Source: Pseudomonas sp. GD04019 (GTDB lineage: Bacteria > Pseudomonadota > Gammaproteobacteria > Pseudomonadales > Pseudomonadaceae). From it: a stretch of 64,000 bases of DNA. The position numbers were made by a program, and so were the translations under genes. Position 1 is the first letter of the stretch, and each line of letters starts with the position of its first letter. The notes beneath the pieces were generated by a model. That model searched no databases, was not told the origin of the DNA, and saw nothing but the letters and a program-made list of their open reading frames with translations. Positions 30,923 to 40,421 of the stretch are shown one piece after another. The stretch lies in contig NZ_JAOEEA010000001.1 in NCBI RefSeq assembly GCF_029837695.1, positions 496,001-560,000 of the forward strand, given 5' to 3'.

Positions 30923-31339
30923 ATGCGCGTCGAGTTCTACGTCCTTTCCTCCGCCACTGCCGATGGCCGCCTGCGCGCGGCCTGCCAGCTGGCGAGCAAA
31001 GCCTGGAAGGCCGGTCTGCCGGTGTTCCTGCGCGGCGCCGACGAGGCCCAGTGCGCCGCCCTGGACCAGTTGCTGTGGAGCTTCCGCCCGGAGTCCTTCA
31101 TCCCTCACGGCCTGCATGAGGAAGATCCGCAGGCGCCGGTGGTGATCGGCCTCCACCAGGCCCCGAGCCAGGCCGGCGGCGTATTGCTCAATCTGCATCC
31201 GCAGCTGTCGCCGCATCTGGCCCAGTTCAGCCGGGTGATCGAGATCGTCAACCAGGAACCGGCCCTGCTCGCCCAGTGCCGCGACAGCTTCCGCCAGTAC
31301 CGTCAGCTGGGCCACGACCCGCAGCGCGTGGAACTCTGA
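30923..31339 (+). CDS. holC: DNA polymerase III chi subunit HolC
   Basis: 138 residues. Chi links the clamp loader (through psi) to single-strand binding protein. Family segments: 'VEFYVLSSATADGRLRAACQLASKAW' region at the N-terminus, 'DQLLWSFRPESFIPHGL' (~48-64) and 'VIEIVNQEPALLAQCRDSFRQYRQLG' near the C-terminus. Follows pepA on the same strand, a conserved pepA-holC-valS order. Confidence 0.94.
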   Translation: MRVEFYVLSSATADGRLRAACQLASKAWKAGLPVFLRGADEAQCAALDQLLWSFRPESFIPHGLHEEDPQAPVVIGLHQAPSQAGGVLLNLHPQLSPHLAQFSRVIEIVNQEPALLAQCRDSFRQYRQLGHDPQRVEL

Positions 31340-31417
31340 AGGCTGCCGAGGTCGAAATAGGCCTAGACTCGGCGTAGAATCTGCCGCCCCGCCCATCTCT
31401 CCTTGCTCGCAACGCCC

Positions 31418-31909
31418 ATGGACAGCTCCAAACCGCCCAAGTCCGATCTCCTGCTGGACGATCTGGAAGCCATCCGCCAGTTGCTGGAGAAGGAGCAGCT
31501 GGAGCCGCCGCTGCTGACCGAAACCCTGGACGACGACCTGCAGATCCCGCTGCTGTCGGAAATCATCGAGCCCAGCCCGAGCGCTCCCGCGCCGGTCCCT
31601 GCATCTGCAATACCTGCCACACCGATTGCCAGCGTGCCGCTGTCCTACCCGGTGCAACCGGCGGTCGCCCCGGCGCCCGCTGCCCCTGCCGCCACTCCCG
31701 CCCCCAGACCGGCCACGCCACAGCCCCAGGTCAGCGCCAGCGTGGTGCAGAGCGGCCTGATCCAGAACCGCCTGGACGCCGAGCTGCGCGCCGCCGCCCA
31801 GCTGATCCTGCAGGACGTGATCGACGATTTCGTGCCGCAGATCGAGGCCGAGCTCAAGCGCCGCCTGGATGCCCGCCTCGACCGCCTGATCAAGCAGCCC
31901 AAGCCCTGA
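31418..31909 (+). CDS. Pro/Ala-rich hypothetical protein between holC and valS
   Basis: 163 residues starting at the ATG at 31418. An in-frame TTG at 31403 is possible but less likely. Three parts: an acidic, leucine-rich N-terminus ('SDLLLDDLEAIRQLLEKEQL'), a ~60-residue Pro/Ala linker, and a C-terminal amphipathic region 'LRAAAQLILQDVIDDFVPQ' followed by 'IEAELKRRLDARLDRLIKQ'. Its place between holC and valS is shared by other pseudomonads. The architecture of two helices joined by a flexible linker suggests a protein-protein adaptor, perhaps with polymerase III. This is inference only. Confidence 0.75.
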   Translation: MDSSKPPKSDLLLDDLEAIRQLLEKEQLEPPLLTETLDDDLQIPLLSEIIEPSPSAPAPVPASAIPATPIASVPLSYPVQPAVAPAPAAPAATPAPRPATPQPQVSASVVQSGLIQNRLDAELRAAAQLILQDVIDDFVPQIEAELKRRLDARLDRLIKQPKP

Positions 31910-31925
31910 CCCCTGAAACCTCCCC

Positions 31926-31986
31926 GTAGGAGCGAGCTCTGCTCGCGAAATGCGTCGCCTGGTTCGCGAGCAAAGCTCGCTCCTAC
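31926..31986. repeat. REP-doublet (REPIN-like) GTAGGAGCGAGC...GCTCGCTCCTAC (family F)
   Basis: Two inverted REP units, GTAGGAGCGAGCTCTGCTCG and the mirrored CGAGCAAAGCTCGCTCCTAC, separated by about 20 bp. Each unit is itself a small hairpin. This matches the well-known Pseudomonas REP class. It lies in the gap before valS. Confidence 0.85.
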
Positions 31987-32089
31987 CGATCCGCCGCACA
32001 CCAGCCGGCGGCCAGTGGCCCAGGGTGGGTGCCAGCCGTTATACTTCGCGGCTTTCCCGCCCAGTTGCCAATACGGTCCCGCCGCACCC

Positions 32090-34921
32090 ATGGACAAGAC
32101 CTACCAGCCCCACGCCATCGAAACTTCCTGGTACCAGACCTGGGAGAAGAACAACTATTTCGCCCCGCAAGGTTCCGGCGAGCCCTACACCATCATGATC
32201 CCGCCGCCGAACGTCACCGGCAGCCTGCACATGGGTCACGGCTTCAACAACTCGATCATGGACTGCCTGATCCGCTTCCGCCGCATGCAGGGCCGCAACA
32301 CCCTGTGGCAGCCGGGCACCGACCACGCGGGCATCGCCACGCAGATGGTGGTCGAGCGCCAGCTGGCCGCCGACGGCATCGGCCGTCACGACCTGGGCCG
32401 CGAGCAGTTCCTGGAGAAGGTCTGGGAGTGGAAGGAACAGTCCGGCGGCACCATCACCCGGCAGATCCGTCGCCTGGGATCCTCGGTGGACTGGTCGCGC
32501 GAGCGCTTCACCATGGACGAAGGCCTGTCCGAGGCCGTTAAAGAAGCCTTCGTGCGCCTGCACAACGACGGCCTGATCTACCGCGGCAAGCGCCTGGTCA
32601 ACTGGGACACCAAGTTCCACACCGCCATCTCCGACCTCGAAGTGGAAAACCACGACGAGAAAGGCCATCTGTGGAACCTGCGCTATCCGCTGGCCGACGG
32701 CAACAAGACCGCCGACGGCAAGGACCACCTGATCGTCGCCACCACCCGCCCGGAAACCATGCTCGGCGACAGCGCCGTGGCCGTGCACCCGGAAGACGAG
32801 CGCTATAAAGCCCTGATCGGCACCTTCGTCGAGCTGCCGCTGGTGGGCCGCCGCATCCCGATCATCGCCGACGACTACTGCGACCCCGAGTTCGGCACCG
32901 GCTGCGTGAAGATCACCCCGGCCCACGACTTCAACGACTACGAAGTCGGCAAGCGCCACAACCTGCCGCTGATCAACATCTTCGACAAGAACGCCGCCGT
33001 GCTGGCCCAGGCCCAGGTGTTCAACATCGACGGCAGCGTCAACGCCGAGATCGACGGCAGCCTGCCGGCCGAATACGCCGGCCTCGACCGCTTCGTCGCC
33101 CGTAAGCAGATCGTTGCCGCCTTCGAGGCCGCCGGCCTGCTGCAGAGTATCGACGATCACGCGCTGAAGGTGCCGAAAGGCGACCGCTCCGGCACCGTCA
33201 TCGAGCCGTGGCTGACCGACCAGTGGTACGTCTCCACCAAGCCGCTGGCCGAGAAAGCCATCGCCGTGGTCGAGAGTGGCGAGATCCAGTTCGTGCCCAA
33301 GCAGTACGAGAACATGTACTTCAGCTGGATGCGCGACATCCAGGACTGGTGCATCAGCCGTCAGCTCTGGTGGGGCCACCGCATCCCGGCCTGGTACGAC
33401 GACGCCGGCAACGTCTACGTCGGCCGTGACGAGGCGGAAGTTCGCGCCAAGCACAACCTCGCAGGCGTCAACCTGCGCCAGGACGAAGACGTGCTGGACA
33501 CCTGGTTCAGCTCCGGCCTGTGGACCTTCTCTACCCTCGGCTGGCCGCAGCAGACCGACTTCCTCAAGACCTTCCACCCCACCGACGTGCTGGTCACCGG
33601 CTTCGACATCATCTTCTTCTGGGTCGCCCGGATGATCATGCTGTCCACCCACCTGACCGGGCAGATCCCGTTCAAGACCGTGTATGTGCACGGCCTGGTG
33701 CGCGACGGCCAGGGCCAGAAGATGTCCAAGTCCAAGGGCAACGTGCTCGACCCGCTGGACATCGTCGACGGTATCGAGCTGGACGCCCTGCTGGAAAAAC
33801 GCACCAGCAGCATGATGCAGCCCAAGCTGGCCGAGAAGATCGCCAAGCAGACCCGCGCCGAGTTCCCCGAAGGCATCGCCGCCTACGGCACCGACGCCCT
33901 GCGCTTCACCAACTTGGCGCTGGCTTCCACCGGTCGTGACATCAAGTTCGACATGGGCCGCGTCGAGGGCTACCGCAACTTCTGCAACAAGCTGTGGAAC
34001 GCCGCCAACTTCGTCATCGAGAACACCGACGACAAGGACACCGGAGTCAATGGCGAAGCCGTCGAGCTGTCGCCGGTGGACCGCTGGATCATCTCCGCCC
34101 TGCAGCGCTGCGAGCAGGACGTGACCCGCCATCTCGACGCCTTCCGCTTCGACATGGCTGCCCAGGCCCTCTACGAATTCATCTGGGACGAGTACTGCGC
34201 CTGGTATCTGGAGCTGGTGAAACCCGTTCTGTGGGACGAAAACGCGCCAGTAGAACGCCAGCGCGGCACCCGTCGCACCCTGGTGCGCGTGCTGGAAGTG
34301 ATCCTGCGCCTGGCCCACCCGTTCATGCCCTTCATCACCGAAGAAATCTGGCAGCGCATCAAGGGCCAGGCCGGCATCAGCGGCGAGACCATCATGCTGC
34401 AGGCCTGGCCGGTGGCGAACGAGAGCCGTATCGACGCCGCCGCCGAAGGCGACATCGAGTGGGTCAAGCAACTGATGCTCGGCGTACGCCAGATCCGTGG
34501 CGAGATGAAGATCTCCATGGCCAAGCGCATCGACATCATCGTGCAGAACGCCAACGCCGAAGACCTGCGCCGCCTGGCCGACTTCGAGCCGCTGCTGAAC
34601 AAGCTGGCCAAGCTGGAATCGGTCCGCGTGCTGTCCGCCGGCGAGGAAGCGCCGATGTCCGCCACCGCCCTGGTTGGCGAGATGCAGGTGCTGGTGCCGA
34701 TGGCCGGGCTGATCGACAAGGACGCCGAGCTGGCGCGCCTGGACAAGGAAATCCAGCGCCTGCAAGGCGAAGTCCAGCGTGTTGGTGGCAAGCTCGCCAA
34801 CGAAGGCTTCGTCGCCAAGGCCCCGGCCGAAGTGCTCGACAAGGAGCGCGCCAAACTGGCCGAAGCCGAACAGGCGCTGGCCAAGCTGGTCGAACAGCGC
34901 GAGAAGATCGCCAACCTGTAA
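32090..34921 (+). CDS. valS: Valyl-tRNA synthetase
   Basis: Class I aminoacyl-tRNA synthetase charging tRNA-Val, 943 residues. HIGH-type motif appears as '[15 protein letters not shown]' (~41-55) and the KMSKS loop as '[14 protein letters not shown]' (~541-554). CP1 editing domain around '[19 protein letters not shown]' (~221). The C-terminal arm is a coiled coil with '[25 protein letters not shown]' heptads. Start [11 protein letters not shown] at 32090. A longer frame to 32015 has no support. A clean terminator follows. Confidence 0.98.
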   Translation: MDKTYQPHAIETSWYQTWEKNNYFAPQGSGEPYTIMIPPPNVTGSLHMGHGFNNSIMDCLIRFRRMQGRNTLWQPGTDHAGIATQMVVERQLAADGIGRHDLGREQFLEKVWEWKEQSGGTITRQIRRLGSSVDWSRERFTMDEGLSEAVKEAFVRLHNDGLIYRGKRLVNWDTKFHTAISDLEVENHDEKGHLWNLRYPLADGNKTADGKDHLIVATTRPETMLGDSAVAVHPEDERYKALIGTFVELPLVGRRIPIIADDYCDPEFGTGCVKITPAHDFNDYEVGKRHNLPLINIFDKNAAVLAQAQVFNIDGSVNAEIDGSLPAEYAGLDRFVARKQIVAAFEAAGLLQSIDDHALKVPKGDRSGTVIEPWLTDQWYVSTKPLAEKAIAVVESGEIQFVPKQYENMYFSWMRDIQDWCISRQLWWGHRIPAWYDDAGNVYVGRDEAEVRAKHNLAGVNLRQDEDVLDTWFSSGLWTFSTLGWPQQTDFLKTFHPTDVLVTGFDIIFFWVARMIMLSTHLTGQIPFKTVYVHGLVRDGQGQKMSKSKGNVLDPLDIVDGIELDALLEKRTSSMMQPKLAEKIAKQTRAEFPEGIAAYGTDALRFTNLALASTGRDIKFDMGRVEGYRNFCNKLWNAANFVIENTDDKDTGVNGEAVELSPVDRWIISALQRCEQDVTRHLDAFRFDMAAQALYEFIWDEYCAWYLELVKPVLWDENAPVERQRGTRRTLVRVLEVILRLAHPFMPFITEEIWQRIKGQAGISGETIMLQAWPVANESRIDAAAEGDIEWVKQLMLGVRQIRGEMKISMAKRIDIIVQNANAEDLRRLADFEPLLNKLAKLESVRVLSAGEEAPMSATALVGEMQVLVPMAGLIDKDAELARLDKEIQRLQGEVQRVGGKLANEGFVAKAPAEVLDKERAKLAEAEQALAKLVEQREKIANL

Positions 34922-34925
34922 CGCC

Positions 34926-34952
34926 AAAAGGCCCGCACATGCGGGCCTTTTT
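34926..34952 (+). terminator. Rho-independent terminator after valS
   Basis: AAAAGGCCCGCACATGCGGGCCTTTTT, a strong hairpin with a T tract 4 bp after the valS stop. Confidence 0.9.
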
Positions 34953-34969
34953 CTGGCCAAGGAAAGCCG

Positions 34970-35419
34970 ATGATCGAATTGCGCTTCGAATCGACCCTGC
35001 CGATCACACCGGAGAACGCCTGGCGCTGGATCACCGAGGTGCGCGGCCTGCGCCAGGAAATGCGCCCCTGGCTGTGGATGAGCGTGCCGCGACATATCCA
35101 CAACCTGCGGGACGTGGCCGTCGAACCGGGCCGACCGCTGTTCACCAGTTGGCTGTGGCTGTTCGGCGTGCTGCCGCTCGGTGTGTCGCGCCTCACCCTG
35201 CTCTCGCTCACGCCCAACCAGGGCTTCGTCGAACAATCACCGATGACCGGCATGCGCCTTTGGCGCCATGAGCGCAGCCTGGCGCCGGTCGCGGGTGGCG
35301 TTCGGCTGGTTGATCAACTCACGGTCGATCCGCTACTGCCGGCGCCGCTGGTGCGCCTGTTCCTGCACCTGCTGTTCAATAGCCGCCATCGCACCCTGCG
35401 CCGCCGCGCCACTCGCTGA
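34970..35419 (+). CDS. Hypothetical protein, possible SRPBCC/START-like fold
   Basis: 149 residues. The N-terminal 'LRFESTLPITPENAWRWITEV' resembles the first strand and helices of SRPBCC ligand-binding proteins. A WLW-rich middle part ('FTSWLWLFGVLPLGVSRLTL') and 'HERSLAPVAGGVRLVDQLTVDP' follow, as expected for the long beta-strands of that fold. The C-terminus is strongly basic (HRTLRRRATR). No ligand can be assigned. It is followed after 14 bp by a small winged-helix protein and may form a two-gene unit with it. Confidence 0.65.
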   Translation: MIELRFESTLPITPENAWRWITEVRGLRQEMRPWLWMSVPRHIHNLRDVAVEPGRPLFTSWLWLFGVLPLGVSRLTLLSLTPNQGFVEQSPMTGMRLWRHERSLAPVAGGVRLVDQLTVDPLLPAPLVRLFLHLLFNSRHRTLRRRATR

Positions 35420-35433
35420 GGAGTATTCCCACT

Positions 35434-35730
35434 ATGGAAGTCAGCAAGACCAAGACCAGCTTCTACCGTCGCCTCTACGTGGCCTGGCTGATCGACAGCG
35501 GCAGCGCCGCCAGCGTGCCGGCCCTTATGGAAGCCACCGGCATGCCCCGGCGCACCGCACAGGACACCCTGGCCGCGCTCGGCGAGCTGGATATCCTCTG
35601 CGACTTCGTCCAGCACGATGGCGAGCGCAACAACGCCGGCCACTACCTGATCCGCGAGTGGGGCCCGATCGACCGCACCTGGGTCGAAGCCCATCTGGCG
35701 CAGATCAAGACGCTGCTCGGCTACCCCTGA
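35434..35730 (+). CDS. Small winged helix-turn-helix protein (HTH_43-like)
   Basis: 98 residues. The helix-turn-helix is 'SVPALMEATGMPRRTAQDTLAALGEL' (~28-53), followed by a wing with 'FVQHDGERNNAGHYLIREWGPIDR'. The size and the GHYxIxxWGP segment fit the short PF09904-type (HTH_43) helix-turn-helix proteins of gammaproteobacteria, whose targets are unknown. AGGAGT precedes the start. The following 229 bp is the light-operon control region. Confidence 0.75.
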   Translation: MEVSKTKTSFYRRLYVAWLIDSGSAASVPALMEATGMPRRTAQDTLAALGELDILCDFVQHDGERNNAGHYLIREWGPIDRTWVEAHLAQIKTLLGYP

Positions 35731-35866
35731 GACCTACCCGCCGCTAACCAAGAGCCGCGCTACCGCTTCCCTCAGCGCGCCGCTTGATTCGCCGAACCAC
35801 GCATCCCCCATCTGGTTGGCCAGCGCTCCGCTGCCTTCCCGGCCTTTCTCGCACTCTCGTAAAAAC

Positions 35867-35938
35867 TTGTACAAATCAATTTAATTGTACAACTCCACAT
35901 TCCGGTGTTTACTTGTACAACAATTTTACCTTGTACAA
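35867..35938. promoter_or_regulatory. Four TTGTACAA operator boxes of a LitR/CarH-type regulator
   Basis: Four perfect 8-bp palindromes TTGTACAA begin at 35867, 35885, 35913 and 35931. The steps are 18, 28 and 18 bp, so there are two pairs, each with 18-bp spacing. The sequence is AT-rich against the GC-rich surroundings. LitR/CarH-type MerR regulators are known to bind TGTACA-containing sites, and one is encoded by the second gene downstream. The region just precedes the GGGAGG ribosome site (35949-35954) of the first operon gene, so repression by several dimers or tetramers is the likely mode. The RNA polymerase sites cannot be placed with confidence. Confidence 0.8.
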
Positions 35939-35959
35939 GTTTATGAATGGGAGGTGCGC

Positions 35960-36910
35960 ATGGGTGATCGTCTCAAGCTCGGCATCAGCGCCTGCCTGCT
36001 CGGCGAGCGGGTGCGCTACAACGGCGGCCACAAGCGCTCCGCCTTGTGCACCGAAGTCCTGGCCGAACACTTCGAGCTGCTGCCGGTCTGCCCGGAAACG
36101 GCCATCGGCCTGGGCACTCCGCGCCCGGCCATTCGCCTGGTGGACGATGCCGATGCACCGCGCGCGCTGGTCCCCCAGGAACACGACCGCGATTTGACCG
36201 CTGCGCTGCGCGCCCAGGGCGACCGCGTCGCCCGCGAGCTGGATGACATCAGCGGCTTCGTGCTGATGCACAAGTCGCCGTCCTGCGGCCTGCACCGGGT
36301 CAAGCTGTACCGCGACAACGGCCATCTGGCCGAGGCCTCTACCCGTGGTGTGTTCGCCGCCCGCCTGCACGAGCTGCGCCCGGAGCTGCCGCTGGAAGAC
36401 GAGGGTCGCCTGCACGACCCGGTGCTGCGCGAGAACTTCCTCAACCGGGTGTTCGTCTACGGTCGCTGGCAGCGTCTGCTCGCCGGCGGTCTGAGCCAGC
36501 AGGGTCTGCTCGATTTCCATGCCCGCCACAAGTACCTGCTGATGGCGACTCACCCGCAGCAGCAGAAGGCCCTCGGCCGGCTGCTCAGCAACCTCGCCAA
36601 CCAGGACCTGGCCGACCTGGCACCGCGCTATTTCCGCCAGTTGATGGCCGCGCTCAGCCGCCCGGCCACCCGCGGCACCCACAGCAATGTGCTGCAGCAT
36701 CTGAGCGGTCATCTCAAGCAGCACCTCGGCAATGCCGAGCGCACCGAGCTGCAGCGGCTGATCGAGCAGTACCGCACCGGGGTCATCCCGCTGGTGGTGC
36801 CGCTGACCCTGCTGCGCCACCACTTCAACCGTCATCCGGATGCCTACGTGGCCAACCAGGACTACCTGCAGCCGTACCCGGACGATCTCAGCCTGAGGAA
36901 TGCGATTTGA
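35960..36910 (+). CDS. DUF523/DUF1722 (YbbK/YbgA) protein, first gene of the light-response operon
   Basis: 316 residues from ATG 35960 with GGGAGG five bases upstream. Upstream in-frame starts would run through the operators. The N-terminal DUF523 half (~1-150) has 'ISACLLGERVRYNGGHKRS', 'LLPVCPETAIGLGTPRPAIRL' and 'FVLMHKSPSCGLHRVKLY' with conserved Cys residues. The C-terminal DUF1722/YbgA half (~195-316) has 'ARHKYLLMATHPQQQKALG' and 'TLLRHHFNRHPDAYVANQ'. YbgA-type proteins are repeatedly found with photolyases. Some DUF523 domains are thought to handle thiol/DNA or RNA repair, but the activity is not known. Stop overlaps the next start (TTGA). Confidence 0.85.
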   Translation: MGDRLKLGISACLLGERVRYNGGHKRSALCTEVLAEHFELLPVCPETAIGLGTPRPAIRLVDDADAPRALVPQEHDRDLTAALRAQGDRVARELDDISGFVLMHKSPSCGLHRVKLYRDNGHLAEASTRGVFAARLHELRPELPLEDEGRLHDPVLRENFLNRVFVYGRWQRLLAGGLSQQGLLDFHARHKYLLMATHPQQQKALGRLLSNLANQDLADLAPRYFRQLMAALSRPATRGTHSNVLQHLSGHLKQHLGNAERTELQRLIEQYRTGVIPLVVPLTLLRHHFNRHPDAYVANQDYLQPYPDDLSLRNAI

Positions 36911-37833
36911 GCGACACACCCGTCGACTACCCCAGCGCCCTGGCCCTGGGCTACCTGCCGATCCGCGACGTGGCGCGCGCCACCGGGGTCAACCCGGTGA
37001 CCCTGCGCGCCTGGGAGCGGCGCTACGGCCTGGTGGTACCCTTCCGCACGCCCAAGGGTCACCGCCTGTATGCGCCCGAGCAAGTGCAGCGCATCCAGCA
37101 GGTGCTGACCTGGCTCAACCGCGGCGTCGCCGTCGGCCAGGTCAAGGAGCTGCTGGAGCAGAGCCCCCCGCCGGAAACCCTCGGCAATGGCGTGTGGGAC
37201 GAGCTGCGCCAGGCCATGCTGAACAGCGTGGCGCGTCAGGCGGAACGCAGCCTGGACGAGGCCTTCAACCGCGCCCAGTCGCTGTATCCGCCACAGATCC
37301 TATGCAGCCAGCTGCTCCTGCCGCTGCTGGCCGAGCTAGACCGGCGCTGGCGCGACCTGCCGTTCGGCGCACAGCTGGAGCAGGTGTTCTTCCACTCCTG
37401 GCTGCGCAGCAAGCTCGGCGCGCGCCTGTACCACGACAACCGCCAGTACAACGGCGCGCCGCTGCTGCTGGTCAGCCAGTCCGGCCTGTACCTGGAGCCC
37501 GGCCTGTGGCTGTGCGCCTGGCTGATCAACAGCGCCGGCTGCCCGGTACAGGTGCTGGACTGGGCGGTGCCGACCAGCGAACTGGTGCAGGCGGTGGACC
37601 ATATCGCCCCGCGCGCCCTGCTTTTGTATTCCAGCCAGGCCCTGGCCGCGCCGCTACGGCACCAGCTGCCGCGCCTGCTCGAAGCCTGCGCCATCCCCGT
37701 GCTGCTGGCCGGCCCGGCCGCCACCATCCATGCCGAAGAGCTGCACGGCCTGCACCTGGCCGCCGACCCGCTGCTGGCCGAGCAGCGCCTGCGCGAGCTG
37801 GACCTGCTTGAGGACCCGTCGTGCGCCAGCTGA
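36907..37833 (+). CDS. litR: MerR-family regulator, LitR/CarH-like, lacking the cobalamin His
   Basis: 308 residues from TTG 36907, which overlaps the previous stop. Residues ~15-85 are a MerR DNA-binding domain: 'LPIRDVARATGVNPVTLRAWERRYGL' and 'RTPKGHRLYAPEQVQRI'. Residues ~97-185 correspond to the helical bundle and ~185-290 to the Rossmann-like cobalamin-binding domain of CarH/LitR. Where light-sensing CarH has an E-x-H-x-x-G motif for cobalamin, this protein has G193-L-Y-L-E-P-G199, with Leu at the His position. It therefore fits the class II LitR group, which does not bind B12 and needs another photosensor. It likely represses its own operon through the TTGTACAA boxes. Confidence 0.85.
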   Translation: MSDTPVDYPSALALGYLPIRDVARATGVNPVTLRAWERRYGLVVPFRTPKGHRLYAPEQVQRIQQVLTWLNRGVAVGQVKELLEQSPPPETLGNGVWDELRQAMLNSVARQAERSLDEAFNRAQSLYPPQILCSQLLLPLLAELDRRWRDLPFGAQLEQVFFHSWLRSKLGARLYHDNRQYNGAPLLLVSQSGLYLEPGLWLCAWLINSAGCPVQVLDWAVPTSELVQAVDHIAPRALLLYSSQALAAPLRHQLPRLLEACAIPVLLAGPAATIHAEELHGLHLAADPLLAEQRLRELDLLEDPSCAS

Positions 37834-39260
37834 TGTGGCTGCGCAGCGACCTGCGCGTAGCCGACAACAGCGCGCTGGCCGCCGCCATGGCCGCCGGCGC
37901 GACCCTGGCCGTGTACCTGATCAGCCCCGCGCAGTGGCGCGAGCATGACGACGCGCCGTGCAAGGTCGACTTCTGGCTGCGCAACCTGGCCGAACTGCAG
38001 CCGCGCCTGGCCGCACTCAACGTGCCGCTGCTGATCCGCGTGGCGCCGTACTGGCGCGATGCCCCACAGGTGCTGGCCGAGCTGTGTCGCGAGCACCACG
38101 TCGCCGGGGTGTGGGTCAACGAGGAATACGGCATCCACGAACAGGCCCGTGACCAGGCAGTGGAGCGCGAGCTGCAACGCCACGACGTAGCCTTCCACTC
38201 GCGTCTGGACCAGCTGTTCTTCCGTCCCGGCAGCGTGCTGACCAAATCGGGCAGCTATTTCCAGGTGTTCAGCCAGTTCCGCAGGGTCTGCTACCAGCGC
38301 CTGCACACCGCCCTGCCGGCACTGGTGCCAATGCCCACGCTGCAGCAACCGCTGGATATCGCCGGCGACACCATCCCGGCCGAGATCGACGGCTTTGCCA
38401 CACCGGACGCGGCGCTGCGCGAGCACTGGCCGGCCGGCGAGGAAGCCGCCCGCGAGCGCCTGGCCCTGTTCGCCGACGAGCTACTGAGCTGGTACCAGCA
38501 GCGCCGCGACATCCCCGGCGTGGACGGCACCAGCCGCATGTCGCCCTACCTGGCCTGCGGCACGATCTCGCCGCGCCAGTGCCTGCATGCCGCCCTGCGC
38601 AGCAACCAGGGCGAGTTCGAAACCGGCAACCCCGGCGCCGTCACCTGGATCAACGAGCTGCTCTGGCGCGAGTTCTACAAGCACATCCTGGTCGGCTATC
38701 CGCGCGTGTCGCGCCATCGTGCCTTCCGCACGGAAACCGAGGCGCTGCGCTGGCGCCATGCGCCGGACGAGCTGGCCGCCTGGCAACAGGGCCGCACCGG
38801 CATCCCGCTGATCGACGCCGCCATGCGTCAGCTGCTGGCCACCGGCTGGATGCACAACCGCCTGCGCATGGTGGTGGCGATGTTCCTGACCAAGAACCTG
38901 CTGATCGACTGGAGAGAAGGGGAACGCTGGTTCATGCGCCACCTGATCGACGGCGACCTGGCCGCCAACAACGGCGGCTGGCAGTGGAGCGCCTCCACCG
39001 GCACCGACGCGGCGCCCTACTTCCGCCTCTTCAACCCGGTCAGCCAATCGCAGAAGTTCGACCCGGACGGCCGCTTCATCCGCCGCTGGCTGCCAGAGCT
39101 GGCGGACCTGGACAAGCGCGACATCCATGATCCGTCCGCCCGCGGCGGGCTGTTCGCCGTGCCCGGCTACCCGGCGCCGCTGATCGATCTCGGCGCCTCC
39201 CGCGACCGTGCCCTGGCGGCGTTCCGTGACCTGCCCAAGAAGGGGACCGACGATGAGTGA
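37821..39260 (+). CDS. phrB: Deoxyribodipyrimidine photolyase
   Basis: 479-residue blue-light DNA repair enzyme (class I CPD photolyase, FAD-dependent). GTG start at 37821, within the end of the regulator gene (13-bp overlap). The N-terminal antenna domain 'LMWLRSDLRVADNSAL' is followed by the helical FAD domain: 'GTSRMSPYLACGTISPRQC' (~235-255), 'ELLWREFYKHIL' (~280), 'TGWMHNRLRMVVAMFLTKNLL' here the flavin-binding region (~340), and 'WQWSASTGTDAAPYFRLFNP' (~385-404). Part of the light-response operon. Confidence 0.96.
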   Translation: MRQLMWLRSDLRVADNSALAAAMAAGATLAVYLISPAQWREHDDAPCKVDFWLRNLAELQPRLAALNVPLLIRVAPYWRDAPQVLAELCREHHVAGVWVNEEYGIHEQARDQAVERELQRHDVAFHSRLDQLFFRPGSVLTKSGSYFQVFSQFRRVCYQRLHTALPALVPMPTLQQPLDIAGDTIPAEIDGFATPDAALREHWPAGEEAARERLALFADELLSWYQQRRDIPGVDGTSRMSPYLACGTISPRQCLHAALRSNQGEFETGNPGAVTWINELLWREFYKHILVGYPRVSRHRAFRTETEALRWRHAPDELAAWQQGRTGIPLIDAAMRQLLATGWMHNRLRMVVAMFLTKNLLIDWREGERWFMRHLIDGDLAANNGGWQWSASTGTDAAPYFRLFNPVSQSQKFDPDGRFIRRWLPELADLDKRDIHDPSARGGLFAVPGYPAPLIDLGASRDRALAAFRDLPKKGTDDE

Positions 39261-39675
39261 TTTCCTGCGCGACTTCGCCCAGCGCTTCGCTGCCCTGGAT
39301 GCCGGCAACCTGCAGCGGCTCGGCCAGCTGTACAGCGACGACATCCTGTTCCGCGACCCGCTGCACGAAGTGCGCGGCCTGCCCGCGCTGCGCGCCTACT
39401 TCGCCGAGCTGTACGCCAACGTGCAGGAGCTGCACTTCGAGTTCCACGGCTTCGATCAGGTCGCGGACGGCGAGGGCTACCTGCGCTGGACCATGACCTT
39501 CCGCCACCCGCGCCTGCGCGGCGGCGCGCCGATCGCCGTGGATGGCTGCTCGCACCTGCTGTGGTGGGACAAGGTCTACCAGCACCGCGACTATTTCGAC
39601 GCCGGCGCGATGCTCTACGAACATCTGCCGCTCCTGGGCGGGATCATCGCCTGGCTCAAGCGGAGGCTGGCATGA
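39253..39675 (+). CDS. NTF2-like (SnoaL-type) protein of the light operon
   Basis: 140 residues, starting inside the phrB end (8-bp overlap). NTF2-like cone fold: 'FAQRFAALDAGNLQRLGQLYSDDILFRDPLH' given as the opening helix region, then 'LRAYFAELYANVQELHFEF' and 'WTMTFRHPRLRGGAPIAVDG' strands. Such proteins may be small enzymes or binding proteins. In related operons it is always next to the SDR gene. Stop overlaps the next start by ATGA. Confidence 0.8.
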   Translation: MSDFLRDFAQRFAALDAGNLQRLGQLYSDDILFRDPLHEVRGLPALRAYFAELYANVQELHFEFHGFDQVADGEGYLRWTMTFRHPRLRGGAPIAVDGCSHLLWWDKVYQHRDYFDAGAMLYEHLPLLGGIIAWLKRRLA

Positions 39676-40421
39676 GCCGGCGCATCTGGCTCACCGGCGC
39701 CAGCAGCGGCATCGGCGCGGCCCTGGCCGAACTGCTGCTGCAGCGCGGCGAACGCCTGGCCCTGAGCGCGCGCAACGCCGAGGCGCTGGCGGCCATCGCC
39801 CTGCGCTACCCGCAGCAGGTGCTGCTGGTGCCCGGCGACCTCGGCGACGCCGACCAGGTGCGCCTGATCGGGGAACGCATCGCCCAGCGCTGGGGTGCCC
39901 TGGACCAGGTGATACTCAATGCCGGCACCTGCGAATACATCGATGCCCGCCACTTCGACGCCGCCCTGGTGGAACGGGTAATGCGCGGCAACCTGCTGTC
40001 CGCCGCCTACTGCATCGAGGCCGCCCTGCCGCTGCTGCGCCTGGGCCAGGCGCCGCACCTGGTGCTGATGGGCAGCTCGGTGACGCACCTGGCCCTGCCG
40101 CGTGCCGGCGCCTACGGCGCGTCCAAGGCCGCGCTGCGCTACCTGGCCGAATCCCTGCGCCTGGACCTGCCGGAGATCGACATCACCCTGGCCAGCCCCG
40201 GCTTCGTCGACACCCCGCTGACCCGCCGCAACGACTTCCCCATGCCCATGCTGTGGCCGGTGGAACGGGCCGCCGGACACATCGTCTCGCGCCTCGACCG
40301 GCGCCCGCTGGAAATTGCCTTCCCCGGCCCGTTCATCGCCGTCCTGCGTCTGCTCGCCCATCTACCCGCCCGCCTGCGTCTGGCCCTGGGCCGCCGCCTA
40401 GCGCGCAAGGAATCCGTATGA
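39672..40421 (+). CDS. Short-chain dehydrogenase/reductase
   Basis: 249 residues. NAD(P)-binding 'TGASSGIGAALAELLLQRG' (~8-26), 'LNAGTC' in place of the usual NNAG (~83), catalytic Ser in 'MGSSVTHLALPRAGAYGASKAAL' and the YxxxK motif Y-G-A-S-K (~155). Substrate unknown. Likely acts on a lipid or a product of the neighbouring flavin enzyme. ATGA overlaps on both sides. Confidence 0.88.
   Translation: MSRRIWLTGASSGIGAALAELLLQRGERLALSARNAEALAAIALRYPQQVLLVPGDLGDADQVRLIGERIAQRWGALDQVILNAGTCEYIDARHFDAALVERVMRGNLLSAAYCIEAALPLLRLGQAPHLVLMGSSVTHLALPRAGAYGASKAALRYLAESLRLDLPEIDITLASPGFVDTPLTRRNDFPMPMLWPVERAAGHIVSRLDRRPLEIAFPGPFIAVLRLLAHLPARLRLALGRRLARKESV

Noticed and set aside
32039..35236. A 1065-codon open frame on the minus strand opposite valS
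   Set aside because: It mirrors valS in a GC-rich sequence where antisense frames stay open. The translated protein shows no domain and is low-complexity. valS on the plus strand is certain.
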